A stretch of 64,000 bases of DNA from Paulownia fortunei (GCA_019321725.1 CM033120.1:2516275-2580274); one strand, 5' to 3'. Counted from the first letter of the stretch, positions 20,963 through 33,300 are shown. Notes: generated by a model from the sequence alone, not told the origin. A program made the numbers and translations.

Positions 20963-23746
20963 ATGGCAGAGAGTGCAGTATCCTTTCTTTTAAACCAGCT
21001 TTCTGCGTGGCTCCAAGAGGAGCGACAACTGCTAGGAGGACTTGAATGGGAAGTCGAGTACATCCGAGGTGAAATGGGCCACATGAGAGAGTTCCTCAGA
21101 TTTGCTGATGCTAAAGAAGAAAGTAACTCCAGCCTCAAAGAATGGGTTCGACAAGTCCGAGAAATTTCTTACGACCTTGAAGATGTTCTTGACAAATACA
21201 TTCTCCGATTTACACATCGTGGTACAAATGGATTCAGTGGCCGCATCAAAAAGGCCTATGCTTCAATAAAAAATTTGAAAGCCCGACGTCGAATTGCTTC
21301 TGAAATCCAAGCGATCAAGTATAAATTAGACGATGCTTCCAAGAGTTATAAGAGATACAGAGACATGTATGCTGTCATGGATCAAGGGTCCAGCTCTACC
21401 CTTCCGAAAAATGAATGGTATGACAGGCGGGGTGATGCCCTATTCTTGGAGGAAGAAGATGTTGTAGGCATTGAAAAGCCAAGGAAACAACTTCTTGAGT
21501 GGATCTGGTCGATGGATAATGGACTTGAAGTGATTTCAGTGGTGGGCATGGGAGGATTGGGTAAAACTACCCTGGTTAAAAAAGTATATGATGATGAATC
21601 AATAAAGAGGCATTTTAATTGTCATGTGTGGGTTACTGTTTCAGACTCCACAGATGTCAAACATCTCTTGGGAAATCTGATTAAGAAACTCGTTAGTGAA
21701 ATCAAGGAATCACCACCTCAAGAAATGGAAGGCATGAGTGTTGATGAGATGAGAGATTTCATTTATGAGTTCCTTCAGCCAAAAAACTACATCATTGTTC
21801 TTGATGATGTTTGGGATATAACTACATGGGAAGCAATCAGATATGCACTTCCAAAAAGAGGTGCCCATGGTTGCATCATCATGACCACACGCTTTAACAG
21901 CATAGGCAATGCTGCTTGTAGCGAGACCGATCATGTGTACAATTTGGAGCCTTTACCTGCAGAAGAATCCAAGGAGTTATTCTACAAAAAGGCATTTCCA
22001 AGAAACTCATGCCCTCCTTATATAAAAGAATTTGCTGAAAGTATCTTAAAGAGATGTGAGGGTTTGCCACTGGCCATTGTTGTAATTGGTGGGCTCTTAG
22101 CTACGAAGAACAACAGAGCTGAAGAATGGGAACTGTTCAATAGGAGCCTTAGCCATGAATTAGAAGATGGCAACCTCCAAAGGTTATCAAAATTACTCTC
22201 CCTCAGTTACTATGACTTACCTTACTATCTCAAGCATTGCTTTCTGTACTTGAGCATCTTTCCAGAAGGTGGCTTTCTGGATAAGGAGAAAATCATTCGA
22301 CTATGGATAGCAGAAGGATTTGTGCATGCAAAACAAGATAAGACCATGGAAGAAGTAGCAGAGGGCTATCTCAATGAGCTTCTTAGCAGAAGTCTGATCC
22401 AAGTGGCAGAGAAATATATTGATGGAAGATCAAGAACGTTCCGTATCCACGACCTGCTGCGAGAATACATCAGTTTAAAGTCAAGAGAACAGAACATTGC
22501 AACCATATATGGAAGAGGGGAGATGCAGTGGCCTAATAAGATCAGACGCCTTGCAATTCATAAATCCATCAACCTCTCCCAAGAAACAAACAACTTCGAG
22601 TATGTTCGTTCTCTACTGTTGTTGGGCTATGGAATTTTGGAGTCTAAGCCAATCAATGAGTTGGTTAGCAGTAGTAGACTATTAAAGGTGTTAGACTTGG
22701 GAGGAGCTCCGCTTGAAACTATCCCAAATGAAGTTTTCAAATTGTATCATCTCAAGTATCTAAGCTTAAGGAGCACAATGGTCAAATTCATTCCAAAATC
22801 AATAAAAAATCTTCAGAATCTAGAGACATTAGATCTCAAGTATTCTAATGTGACTGAATTGCCCATTGAAATCCTAAAGCTCCACAGACTTCGTCATCTC
22901 TTAGCGTACAAGTTCAAAAATATGTTAGACATCAGTACATCTGACAATTTGATAAGCGTTAAGGCTCCATGTGACATAGGAAACTGTTTGTCGTCCCTGC
23001 AAAAGCTTTGTTGTATAGATGCAGATGAAGTTGATGGCATTAAAATTGTGAGAGAGATAGGTAAGCTAACTCAGCTACGGCGTTTGGGCATAGCAAATCT
23101 AAGAAGAGCAGATGGAATGGACCTTTGCTCTTCCATTGCTAAGCTAACCAACCTACGCTCACTAAATATTTGGTCTGTTGAAGACAATGAAATGTTGGAC
23201 CTAGACTACTCTCTATCTTCTGTTACTTTGCCATTTTTAAGAACACTCATGCTGAATGGTTGCTTAGAGAAGGTACCCCAATGGGTACCTTCTCTAAATG
23301 GGCTCACCAAATTAATCCTGAGTTACAGTAGATTGAGGGAGGATCCACTGAACTGCCTTCAAGATTTGCCCAATCTATCATTCCTAGTGATGTATCATGC
23401 CTATGAAGGTGAGGGATTGAATTTCAAAGCCCAAGGATTTCAGAAGCTCAAACAATTGTGGCTAGGAGAATTAAGAGGCTTGAAATGGCTGATAGTGGAG
23501 AAGGGTTCCATGCCCCTTCTTGAAGATTTGACAGTGTTCAATTGCAAATTGGTGGCAGAGGTGCCTGAAGGAATCGAGCATTTGACCAATCTTCAAGATA
23601 TCTATTTTGCCAATATGGCAAAGGAATTTGTGGACAGAGTTGCTGATCAGGAAAGAAACGAAGGAGATAATTGGAGGCTGGCCTGCGTTCCCAATGTTCG
23701 TTTCTTCAATGTGACAGGTGGGGTATGGGATGAGTTGCAGCGCTAG
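20963..23746 (+). CDS. CC-NB-LRR disease resistance protein, RPM1-like (second copy)
   Basis: A single-exon NLR of 927 residues and close paralogue of the gene at 4180. It has the Rx-type coiled coil with YDLEDVLDKY, closer to the usual EDVID motif than in the first copy. The NB-ARC has P-loop GMGGLGKTT, kinase-2 IIVLDDVW, an IIMTTR RNBS-B, GLPL, CFLYLSIFPEGG and IHD at the MHD site. LRRs fill the last 380 residues. Differences from the first copy cluster in the LRR (for example a two-residue indel near codon 650), as expected where recognition specificity evolves. A tract around 21985-22075 matches the first copy even at silent positions. The start is set by conservation of MAESAVSFLL and the CCAG just before ATG. 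It is probably functional; its ligand is unknown. Confidence 0.95.
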   Translation: MAESAVSFLLNQLSAWLQEERQLLGGLEWEVEYIRGEMGHMREFLRFADAKEESNSSLKEWVRQVREISYDLEDVLDKYILRFTHRGTNGFSGRIKKAYASIKNLKARRRIASEIQAIKYKLDDASKSYKRYRDMYAVMDQGSSSTLPKNEWYDRRGDALFLEEEDVVGIEKPRKQLLEWIWSMDNGLEVISVVGMGGLGKTTLVKKVYDDESIKRHFNCHVWVTVSDSTDVKHLLGNLIKKLVSEIKESPPQEMEGMSVDEMRDFIYEFLQPKNYIIVLDDVWDITTWEAIRYALPKRGAHGCIIMTTRFNSIGNAACSETDHVYNLEPLPAEESKELFYKKAFPRNSCPPYIKEFAESILKRCEGLPLAIVVIGGLLATKNNRAEEWELFNRSLSHELEDGNLQRLSKLLSLSYYDLPYYLKHCFLYLSIFPEGGFLDKEKIIRLWIAEGFVHAKQDKTMEEVAEGYLNELLSRSLIQVAEKYIDGRSRTFRIHDLLREYISLKSREQNIATIYGRGEMQWPNKIRRLAIHKSINLSQETNNFEYVRSLLLLGYGILESKPINELVSSSRLLKVLDLGGAPLETIPNEVFKLYHLKYLSLRSTMVKFIPKSIKNLQNLETLDLKYSNVTELPIEILKLHRLRHLLAYKFKNMLDISTSDNLISVKAPCDIGNCLSSLQKLCCIDADEVDGIKIVREIGKLTQLRRLGIANLRRADGMDLCSSIAKLTNLRSLNIWSVEDNEMLDLDYSLSSVTLPFLRTLMLNGCLEKVPQWVPSLNGLTKLILSYSRLREDPLNCLQDLPNLSFLVMYHAYEGEGLNFKAQGFQKLKQLWLGELRGLKWLIVEKGSMPLLEDLTVFNCKLVAEVPEGIEHLTNLQDIYFANMAKEFVDRVADQERNEGDNWRLACVPNVRFFNVTGGVWDELQR

Positions 23747-24907
23747 GGGTTTACTGGTTTCAGCCCACCTTGAATTCATGCATATTAGAGCTCCTTTGTC
23801 AATTCAAAAATGTATTTGCTTTCCTAGTTTTTTGGAAAAAAAAAAAAAAAGATACAATTTATCTTTGTCTTCAAAATAAAAATATGTATTTTCATACATA
23901 TAATCCCAGTTTTTTTTTTTAAATAGGACTCATAGGGTTAATGTTTAATAGGATGTTTCACTAATTTAATATATTTTTCTTTATATGGATCTCGAACCAT
24001 TTTGACATAAAAGAATGCATTGGATCCTACAATAAATTGAACTTAATCTCAAATGAAGAATGTGATGTTATCCCTCTTAATTACAATATTATTATTAAAT
24101 AAAAAATGTTCTTTTAGAAACTATAATTGAATCATGAAATTTTGTCTTTTCTAGTATAAAAATACATAAAACCAAATGTATTTTAATTTTCTACCATGTA
24201 AAATTAACATTACTATCAAACTAAACCAAACAAATCTTCATTTTTCACACAAAAAATCGAGTGAAATATTTTCGCCCTTAAAATGATAGAAATGAAAATA
24301 TTGTTAAAATGCCATTTGGAAACCTAAAGACATGAGCTATATCTTCCCATTCTCATTATATATTCTCATTCGGGCCTCAAGTCTCTATAAACATAAATAA
24401 TTATATATGAATTTATTAAATTTTAAAATTTAGTCCCTTAAAATTAATAAAATTATTCTTTAGATGGTTGGAAATATTTATTTGCCTATCATCATAAAAA
24501 AAAATCCAATCTTACTACTAAAAACTTAAATTTATGCTTCGTTGTAAAGAACTATTGTTTGAAAAAACAATACTTAGGTGATTAAAATTAAACCATCCAA
24601 GGTACCTTATAAATATAACAAATATTATTTTCATTAAGTGTTGATTTATATGAATGATTAAATAATTTTTTTTGAAGAACTAAACTCAATGAACATTCAA
24701 AAGTTAAATAATCAACTCATGGTCCCATTATTTAGCTAGTGAAAATATTTTCACTAAGTTGAGTTCTTTAAATAATTTATTTACTCATCATATTTACTAA
24801 CACTTAGTAAAATTAATGTTTCTTTATTTATGAAGAAACTTGAAATGTTATAGCTTTAATCAACTAAGTTTTTAAATAATAGTTCATGAAATACCTTTCA
24901 CTATTTT
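23747..24907. other. AT-rich intergenic DNA, no gene seen
   Basis: The 3' flank of the second NLR. It has A runs at about 23836-23850 and short AT-rich repeats, and leads into the broken NLR copy. The N-terminal half of that copy is absent from here. Confidence 0.6.
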
Positions 24908-26400
24908 ACTAAAGCATCTTTCCAGAAGGTGAAAATCATTCTACTATGAATAGCATAAGGATTTGTGCAGGCAAAACAAGATAAGACCATGGAAGAAGTA
25001 GCAAATGGCTATCTCAGTGAGCTTCTTAGCAGAAGTCTAATCCAATTGGTGAAGGCATTTAATGATTGAAGACCAATAGCATTCCGTATCCACCACTTCA
25101 GGAGACCAGAACATTGTAGCTATATACGATGGAGGGAACATGCAGTGGCCTAATAAGATCTGATGCCTTGACGCCTTGCAACTCAGAAATCTATCAACTT
25201 CTCCCATGAAACAGACAACTTGGAGTATCTTTGTTCTAACTGTTGTTGGGCTCTGGGAGTTTGGAGTCTGGCCTAATCAAGAAGTTGGTCAGTAGTTGTG
25301 GGCTATTAAAGGTGTTAGGCTTTCTATACCATATTCATCTTATCTTGTAGCATTCTAAACGAAGATTTTTTTTGATTGTGTTGTGGTGGGGGTTGATTAT
25401 CCTACATCGGTGTGGAATGGGAAGATGATGTGCTATATAAGTTTGGCCCAAATCCAACCTTCCAAGAGGCCTTTTAAAGCTGTGAGTCTCCCCAAATCCC
25501 AAGTGACTCGGGCATGGGCAAAGCTTAGGACAAAGCGGAGAATATCTTGGCGCGGCACTGTGCCCCCTTGAGCACATCATGGCTTCCCATTGGGGGCTAT
25601 ATTGTGGTGAGAGATTGGTTATCCCACATCGGTGTGGAATGGGGAGATGGTGTGCCATATAAGTTTGGTTCAAGTCCAACCTTCCAATAGGCCTTTTAAA
25701 GCCGTGAGTCTCCCCAAGCCCCAAGTGACTCGGGCATGAACAAAACCTGGGCAAAGCGGACAATATCTTAGTGGGGCACTGTCGAGCTTGACCACATCAA
25801 ATTGACATTACTTGAATAACTCTCACCAGTATTCTTCCGAAACCTTTCTTATGCTGCTTGTCTCATTCTCTCATTCTCTCCCATCTATGCTTCTAAGTCT
25901 TTCTCATGACTTGGCTTTGTCTTTCTGTCCTAAGGCTCCATGTGACATACAAAGTTGATTGTCTGTCCTAAGGCTTTATAGATGCAGATGAAGTTGATGG
26001 ACATACAAAGGCTCCATTCGAAGATGGAATGGACCTTTGCTCTTCCATTTCCAAGCTAACCAACCTACACTCACTAAATATTTGGTCAGTTGAAGATAGT
26101 GAAATGTTGGACCTATACTACTCTCTATCTTCTGCTACTTTGCCATTTCTAAGAACTCTCATGCTAAGTGGTTGCTTAGAGAAGGTGCCCCAATTTAATC
26201 CTGAGATATATACCGCAGATTGAGGTAGGATACACTAAACTACCTTCAAGATTTGTCCAATCTGGCATTCCTAGTGATTCATTATGTCCATAAAGGTGAG
26301 GGACCATGGATTTCAAAAGCTCTAAACATTGTGGCTGAAAGGGTTAAGAGGCTTGAAATGGGTCATAATGGAGAAGGTTTCCATGCCTGGAAAAGAATTT
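24908..26400 (+). pseudogene. CC-NB-LRR pseudogene, third copy, interrupted by an LTR-like insert
   Basis: Two separated fragments match the intact NLRs. Fragment A (about 24908-25325) corresponds to the end of NB-ARC and start of LRR: it carries ATCTTTCCAGAAGGTG, the ACCATGGAAGAAGTAGCA block and the CAGTGGCCTAATAAGATC block, with stops and deletions. Fragment B (about 25933-26400) corresponds to the LRR, with AAGGCTCCATGTGACATA and ATGGAATGGACCTTTGCTC. Between them lie about 600 bp of repeat. The coiled coil and P-loop half is missing. The 3' flank at 27050-27830 still resembles the flank of the first NLR, which shows the copy arose as part of the same unit and then decayed. Confidence 0.9.
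25381..25800. repeat. Two tandem copies of an LTR/TRIM-like repeat inside the NLR pseudogene
   Basis: Copies start at about 25381 and 25602 (period about 221 bp). Each has CCCACATCGGTGTGGAATGG-like sequence, a CATATAAGTTTGG block, GAGTCTCCCCAA, AAGTGACTCGGGCATG and AAAGCGGA-AATATCTT. The CCCACATCGG start and the AAAGCGGACAATATCT tract are familiar from plant LTR retrotransposon or TRIM termini. The second copy is the better preserved. It lies exactly between the two NLR fragments, so it helped to break the gene. Confidence 0.65.
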
Positions 26401-28506
26401 TATGATGTGATTAACATGCTCAGATATAATGAACAATATAATATTTTTATAATTTTTCTACATATTTGTTTAATTTTATAAATTTCTATTATGTTTCCAA
26501 ATTAAAGATTTCCAAAATTTAACAACTCAAAACACAAAAATGAAAAGTAGAGTACTGGTATTATTTCGGCAAAAACTTCTAATACTCAAGTCAGAATTAG
26601 TGGAAGATAAATAATAGAAAGCAAGAATTGAATGCTATAGAAAGCTAAGTGGGTTGGATAAAATGGGTATTTGTAGTGCTTTAAAGAACATTATCATCCG
26701 ATTTGATGTGATTCGTGGATCATTTGAACTGCTTGAGCCCATAGGCTCGAGCCATCCTAGTGGCCTTCTTGGATTCAATCTTTAAGCCTTTTATTACTGG
26801 GGATGTGGCTTCTTCTTGAAAAAATTGATCATTCTGTTTATAGAAATTCTTGAATACAACTAGCAGCACACAGCCTAATCTCACCAAGGATAATTTACTC
26901 AGAGATTCTTATTACATTCAGCAAGAAAAAAAATTGTGGTACAAAATTAAAAAACTACAATTTTTTTGTCGATAAGGTATTTGTTGTGACTGTTTGTGTA
27001 AGCAAATACCGAGATATACAATAAATTGTGATTTCGCCATTAAGGCTTTAACAAATTTTAGAATTTAAAAGTTTTGTTACAATTAGAGCCTCACTTAAGT
27101 AGAGTTATTAGTATTTACTCTAATAAAAGGTTCTTTTATTTAGATATAGAGTTCAATAGTAGTTCCTCTCATAATATGTATCTAATATATAGAATCACAT
27201 TTTTGATTCGACATATTGTCTATATTTATCTCTCGAGATATCTTATACCTTACAGTTTCCGCCTTCCGTTGAGACAAATGACAATACCTACATTATTACA
27301 AAATGTGACAAACAATTAACATTATTATCCAAATTATAACATATTTCAAAATATTTAATTGTCAAGAGAATGTACTATTGGCAAAAAATGGCACATGTAG
27401 ATAATACAAGAAAGGGATAATTACATAAGACACCTTCTCAAATTTAGTTATATTATAAAAAAATCCATTGATTTTGAAATATTATGCTGACACTCCCTAT
27501 CAGTAATTCTCATTACAAATTCCCATATCAGCCAAAAAGAGGGGATGCTTAATGGACCATCTGGTCTTCAGATTTGTCTTTAGGTTTGACCATTTTTTAT
27601 GGACAAAATTGTCCTTCCAATTTAACAGGTCTGATGTTACTACAATATAAAATCCTTGTTGATGCAACGAATAAAACATAGTAAAAATTACTATATCTTA
27701 TAAGAAAAAACAAGTTGAAATTGTTGTGTGTAAGTTTTGATACATTGGATTCTATCAATAGAAGAGCTAACTTGTGGACATGTCCAATATATTGCATCAA
27801 AGATCATTCTACTGCAAAATACAAATAAGCAAAATATAAAATTCAAATAGAGAAAAACTACCTAATTAATTATTTGGTTTATATTTTTTGGATATTGGTT
27901 GTTGATTTACAATTTATGGCTAAATGAGAGCCACGAATAACCTGTGTTCTTTTTGAGAAAAAGTTAAATAATTGTGTTTATTAACAAGATTATATTTTTT
28001 TTGGATTAATGTAAGATGTAGAATAATCTTAGTTTATATTTAGGCGATGGCTACTATAAAAAATATAAGAAATATGAAATAAAATAATTATAATTCTTAA
28101 TGCTAAGGCTTATTTTTTTATTAAAAATGAATTCTTTATGAATTTTTCTAGATCCACGCATATAGTTGGAAATGCAATTGTTTCATTGTTCACATTTATT
28201 TTTCAAATATTTGTCAAAATTAACTTTTTTTTTTTTTGAAAAATCGAAAATGCGTTTTCAAGTTTTTGCTTTTTTGCTTTAATTTTGTTTTCATGAGTTT
28301 TCATTCTTTGACTTTGAAAAAAAAAATGCATTTTGAAGTAGTTAATCAAAATATATCTTCTTTTTTTCACCATAACTATGTTATATAAAGTCGCCATGTT
28401 TCTTTCTTTTTTGTTTTTTTTTTTAAGGCTAGGATTTATATCCCGGGGTGGTGTTGCGCGGATAAAATTCAAAAAGAAATTTTTTCAGAGTCAATATAGA
28501 TGATTG
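26401..28506. other. Intergenic DNA with the decayed NLR 3' flank
   Basis: The stretch 27050-27830 resembles 7600-8400 downstream of the first NLR. The rest is AT-rich, with T and A runs at 28225-28240, 28320 and 28410-28425 before the PPR gene. No RNA gene or coding exon was recognised. Confidence 0.55.
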
Positions 28507-30384
28507 ATGAAGCTCTTCTTGAGACGCCATTACACAGCTCTCTCTCACTCGCACAACACACTCTATCACTCCACACAATCCCAACTCATCCAGCTTTGCA
28601 GAGCAGGCTCGGTCTCCGACGCCATCACCTTCCTCAGTTCCATAAGCTCCACATCCCACCAACAAAATGTCGTTTCAAAGCCAATCATATACGCCACCGT
28701 CGTACATGCCTGCACGAAATCACTTCACTTCACCATCGGCCTCCAGCTCCACTGCCATCTCATTAAGTCCGGACTGGAGACCGACCGTTTCGTGGGCAAC
28801 AGCCTTTTAGCCCTTTACTTTAAATTGGGTTCAGATTTTAATGACACGCAGAAATTCTTTGAGGGGCTGCTTTATAAAGATGTCGTTTCTTGGAGCTCTA
28901 TGATTTCTGGGTACATTCGCATCGGAAGACCCCGGAATGCGATAGAATTGTATCTTGAGATGTTGGATTCTGGCATTGAGCCGAATGCGTTTACTTTGTC
29001 TGCTGTGATCAAGGCGTGTTCGGAGGTTGGGGAGTTGAAATTGGGGAAATGCTTACATGGGGTTGTGGTGAGATGTGGATTTGAGTGTAATGAAGTGATT
29101 GTGGCTGCTTTGATTGATATGTATGGGAGGAGTTGTGGGCCCTGTGACTGTCGCCAGCTGTTCGATGAGATGCTTGAACCGGATGCTGTTTGTTGTACCT
29201 CGGTGATTTCTGCGCTCACGAGGTGTGATTTGTATCGGGAGGCTCTGGGGATGTTTTATTTGATGTGTAGGAAATATGGATTTTTGCCAGATTGGTTTAC
29301 TTTTGGGAGTGCTTTGACAGCTTTAGGAAATTTAGAAAGGTTGAAGCAAGGTAAAGAAGTACATGCTCAGGTAGTTACCGGGGGTTTTCATGGGAATGTG
29401 TTTGTTGATAGTAGTTTAGTGGATATGTACGCCAAGTGTGCGATGGTAAAGGAGTCACAGCGTGTTTTTGATAGAATGGAGACGAAGAATTCGGTCTCAT
29501 GGTGTGCTTTGCTTGGGGGTTATTGTCGGAAGGGTGAATTTGAAGTGGTTATTGAGTTATTTAGAAATATGGAGAAGGACCTTTACAGTTTCGGGACTGT
29601 TCTGCGTGCCTGTGCTGGTTTGGCTGCTGAGAGACTTGGAAAGGAGGTACATTGCCAATACTTGAAGAGAGGTAGTTGGAGAGATGTTGTGGTGGAATCA
29701 GCTTTGGTTGATTTATATGCCAAATGTGGCTGTGTTGATTTTGCTTACAGGATTTTCTTGAGGATGCCTGTTAAAAATTTGATTACTTGGAACTCAATGA
29801 TTGGTGGATTTGCTCAAAATGGAAGAGGTGGAGAAGCTGTTAGGATTTTTGACCAGATGATTCAAGAGAGAGTTAAACCTGACTATATAAGTTTTATTGA
29901 AGTTCTCTTTGCTTGTAGCCATAGTGGTTTGGTTGACCAAGGGCGCAAATACTTCATTGCAATGTACAAGGACTATGGATTAAAAGCTGGAATTGAACAT
30001 TATAGTTGTATGGTTGATCTTTTAGGTCGCGCGGGCAAGATAGAAGAAGCTGAAGATTTGATTATTAATGCAGAATTCAGAAGTAATCCTTCTCTTTGGG
30101 CTGCTCTGCTTGGTGCTTGTGCTACTACTACCGATCCTACTGTTGCAGAACGCATTGCTAAGAAAATGATAGAATTGAAACCTGATTATCACTTAAGTTA
30201 TGTACTTCTAGCTAATGTGTATAGGGCAGTTGGGCGGTGGAAAGATTCTCATAAAATATGGAACCAAATGCAGAAGAGAGGGGTCAAAAAAATGCCCGGA
30301 AAGAGCTGGATTGATAACAACAGCTTGAGTCCATTGCTTTGTATGAATTCTCGAGCTAGTCCTGGAGAGATGTATGAATGGTGA
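28507..30384 (+). CDS. PPR protein, PLS class, E subgroup (At1g03540-like)
   Basis: An intronless PPR gene of 625 codons. Such proteins bind organellar RNA in a sequence-specific way and serve RNA editing, splicing or stability in mitochondria or chloroplasts. The first in-frame ATG is at 28507 (MKLFLRRHY); the codon at 28504 is TTG, so a start there is not supported. Degenerate 31-36-residue repeats run from about residue 55, with phrases such as NSLLALYFKLG, VSWSSMISGYIRIG and YAKCGCVDFAYRIF. An E-type end with LLANVYRAVGRWKD and GKSWID closes the protein; there is no DYW deaminase domain. The N-terminus is rich in Arg/Ser/His, compatible with an organelle transit peptide. The best recalled relative is Arabidopsis At1g03540 (PCMP-E4). 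Confidence 0.93.
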   Translation: MKLFLRRHYTALSHSHNTLYHSTQSQLIQLCRAGSVSDAITFLSSISSTSHQQNVVSKPIIYATVVHACTKSLHFTIGLQLHCHLIKSGLETDRFVGNSLLALYFKLGSDFNDTQKFFEGLLYKDVVSWSSMISGYIRIGRPRNAIELYLEMLDSGIEPNAFTLSAVIKACSEVGELKLGKCLHGVVVRCGFECNEVIVAALIDMYGRSCGPCDCRQLFDEMLEPDAVCCTSVISALTRCDLYREALGMFYLMCRKYGFLPDWFTFGSALTALGNLERLKQGKEVHAQVVTGGFHGNVFVDSSLVDMYAKCAMVKESQRVFDRMETKNSVSWCALLGGYCRKGEFEVVIELFRNMEKDLYSFGTVLRACAGLAAERLGKEVHCQYLKRGSWRDVVVESALVDLYAKCGCVDFAYRIFLRMPVKNLITWNSMIGGFAQNGRGGEAVRIFDQMIQERVKPDYISFIEVLFACSHSGLVDQGRKYFIAMYKDYGLKAGIEHYSCMVDLLGRAGKIEEAEDLIINAEFRSNPSLWAALLGACATTTDPTVAERIAKKMIELKPDYHLSYVLLANVYRAVGRWKDSHKIWNQMQKRGVKKMPGKSWIDNNSLSPLLCMNSRASPGEMYEW

Positions 30385-33300
30385 GAAAACAATTTGCTAA
30401 AATAGTTTTCTTATTGCTTTTCATGGAGTTGCTTTCCTTTTATTTGTAGGTGTCTTAGACTTTTTTTTTTTTTTTTTTTTTCCTCATGATACAGAATTCT
30501 TTAGAGAGAGCTACGAAAATCAGAATGAGGAAAGATGCAAATAGCGGCGCTATGATGTACAGTGGAGGTAATGCATAGGTTTACTGCTCTCACTTGTGTG
30601 CTGTTATTGGATCTGTTCGGATTTTCTTTCCTGTTACCTCGAAATCCTCTACTAGTGTTACAAAATTGTCTCTTGTGCTCCCCACTTACAGGCATGCACA
30701 GATGCACGTGTGATTGTTGAGGGGGCTAGCACACGCACATATCACAATCAGATATTACGCATCTGATGAACATGTAACCTTCTTTGGACTAATAGATTTG
30801 AATCCATAAGGTGGTGCCACACGCAAGCGCGGGGACCACAGGGATGGGGGTTGGGGACATACATGTTAAAATTGTGTTGTGGATTGTGTTTCTTTCTCAC
30901 TAAACTGGACAAAAGGACATCATGTTAAATAGGTCTCCGTACATAAACTTTAAAATTTGTGCTGGGCTGAATATGTGTTCATTCGCGTTGGTCAATTTCC
31001 TTTTTTCTTAGTTATTTTTCTTCAACATATTACTAGAAACATTGTCAAATGTCTTGGATGTTGTTGCATGTTTTCACTTGTATAAGGCAGAAGGTTGAAA
31101 GATTCGATTTTTATCAAAGCAGAAGCTTTTATTATTTGTAAGAAAAAGATCCACTATTGTTCTTTGCTTACTATTCAGCTTGTTCTTGTGTTTGACTTTG
31201 AGGCGGATTATTCTTTTCCAAAATTCTAGTTATTTTTTCACCTCTTAACATTTGTTGTTTTGGTTGGTGGAGAAGCTTGTTGTCAGTTTGACTGATATAA
31301 GGTTAGTGGGCAGTAACATACATGATAATTTGACACGGACACCTGAAAGTCTCTACTCTGGAATCAAATGCTCTATGGAAAAACAATTTTGTATCCAGTA
31401 TGTCTTCAGCGAAGGATCAAGCTTGCTGGATTTTTGTCTATAAATTAATCAGATTAATGCATCTACTTCAGCTTTTCAGTTTATTTAGACTATTCCACTG
31501 CAGCTTAGTGATCTGGTCTTAAGTAAAAGTTAAATAACAATCAGCTCGTAACATCTTCGCTAAGCTGCTACTCTAGTTCTGTGCTCTTTAGAAATATGAA
31601 CTGTCAATGTTACAATATTCAGTGACATACTTGCCAAGTAAAGGGCGAGGTGTAGGCATCAGTTTATTGATCTTGGTTATTCTCTATATTTAGATACTGT
31701 AATGCATTTCAACCTGTGTTTCCAGAGTTATGGAAGATATGATGAAGTATGAGGTGGACCCAAGGTGCCTTCATACCCGGTGCTTGGGTTCCATGCCTCG
31801 AGAGCTATGGGAGAGAATGGGTTGGACCAAGACCCTGGAAGGCTTAAGCAATTGGTTACAGGTTTCATTTAGTAAGCACTTAATGAAGTGGAACAAATTG
31901 GGGGCTTTGTGTTGTATGTCTAGGGAGTTGCTCCGGTTCTACAACTTCAACATGCAAAGGATGCACCAATTGGATGGTCCAGGTTCAGAATGTGTCATTT
32001 CCAGATTGCAGCAGTTGGACATGCATGAACTTCACAAGGAATCTTAAAGCGTTAGGACTGATGTACCGTTGCTCAAGTCACAATGCAAATTCCCTGTCGG
32101 TATTACTAATTTCATATAGATTCTTCTCACCATTCTCATCATTTAAACCCTGTGATATATATATATATATATAGAAAGCTTTTTGGAACATTCACTGTCT
32201 TCCATGAACTTATATTTCAGGTTTGCTAATTCTGCCTTCTTTTATTGTTGCCTGACTTGCAATTTTCTAATGTACTCTCTGCGAATGCGGCACTGTAATG
32301 TTTGGTTTCTACCTTTCCTGTACGGATGCAAAAGAATTTGACCTCCTGTAGAGTATTTTATGAATGTGCTCTGGAGAAATACTTGCATAGTTGAGCTGTT
32401 TGCTGGATGCACGTTAGCTTATCTTTGAGACAATTGTGTTAAAGAAGTGTTAGAAGATCTCCAACTTGGTTAGTAACTCGCTGTGTGTCGATCTAGGATT
32501 AAGGGATCATCTCATATGCTGAATTCCATTACTTTGTAAGCACCTTTCGTCATTGTAATCCAAATCTAAACATAGCAGCAGTGTTTGGCAAAACCATGAT
32601 AGAACCGGCTTCTTTAATGAAATTTTTCTGTTGCATCAGAAAATGTTTGTGATTTTACCACCTGAAATATCTCTTGTGTTAACCTTAGAAGGTTAATTCT
32701 TAGTTTGTGAAGTCTCCAGGAATGCATATATATATATCCACAAAAGCAGATGGTTATTAGAAGATCGCCAAAAGCCCATTTGAACTCGTTTCATTAAATA
32801 CTAGATGTTCGCATTTTAAAAAATGTGAAATTCGACTTAAACTTGACTCAATTAAATACATATAAAAATACCAACTATTAGAGCTCCATTTATATTTAAC
32901 TCGATTAAATTTCGTTAAAATTCTACTTTTTTAATTATCAAATTAAGTTCAAACACAATTTCAAACTGAAATTAAAAAATAAAGTTTAAGCAATCCTTTG
33001 TTCAGTTCAACTTGTCATTTACATCTCCTATTTATCAGATAACCAGCCATATTTCCACGATAACAACAAACAAAAGAAAGTAAAGAAAGAAAAGGTATTG
33101 ATTCCACAATTAGCACAATAACGAAGTTCAAAACAAAAGACTGTGTCTATTAATACCAAATAAATAAATATAAGGGACAATTTCTCATGCCATCACCAAG
33201 TAAATTTTGTCACACATAAGGGATCAAGCAACATATCGCTAACTTTCAGCAACTCACATCTCCATAATGCTCCCGGACCTGATATGGATGTTTCTTAGAA

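Noticed and set aside
25335..25763. Minus-strand open frame of 142 codons with a repeated CPSHLG motif
   Set aside because: It is the 221-bp LTR/TRIM-like repeat read twice; the peptide repeat mirrors the DNA repeat and lies inside an NLR pseudogene.
28504..28506. Start of the E-type PPR at 28504
   Set aside because: The codon there is TTG; the first in-frame ATG is at 28507.
31730..32047. Open frame of 105 codons downstream of the E-type PPR gene
   Set aside because: No family resemblance and no phase-consistent partner exons were found. A good acceptor precedes it, so it may be untranslated or lncRNA sequence.
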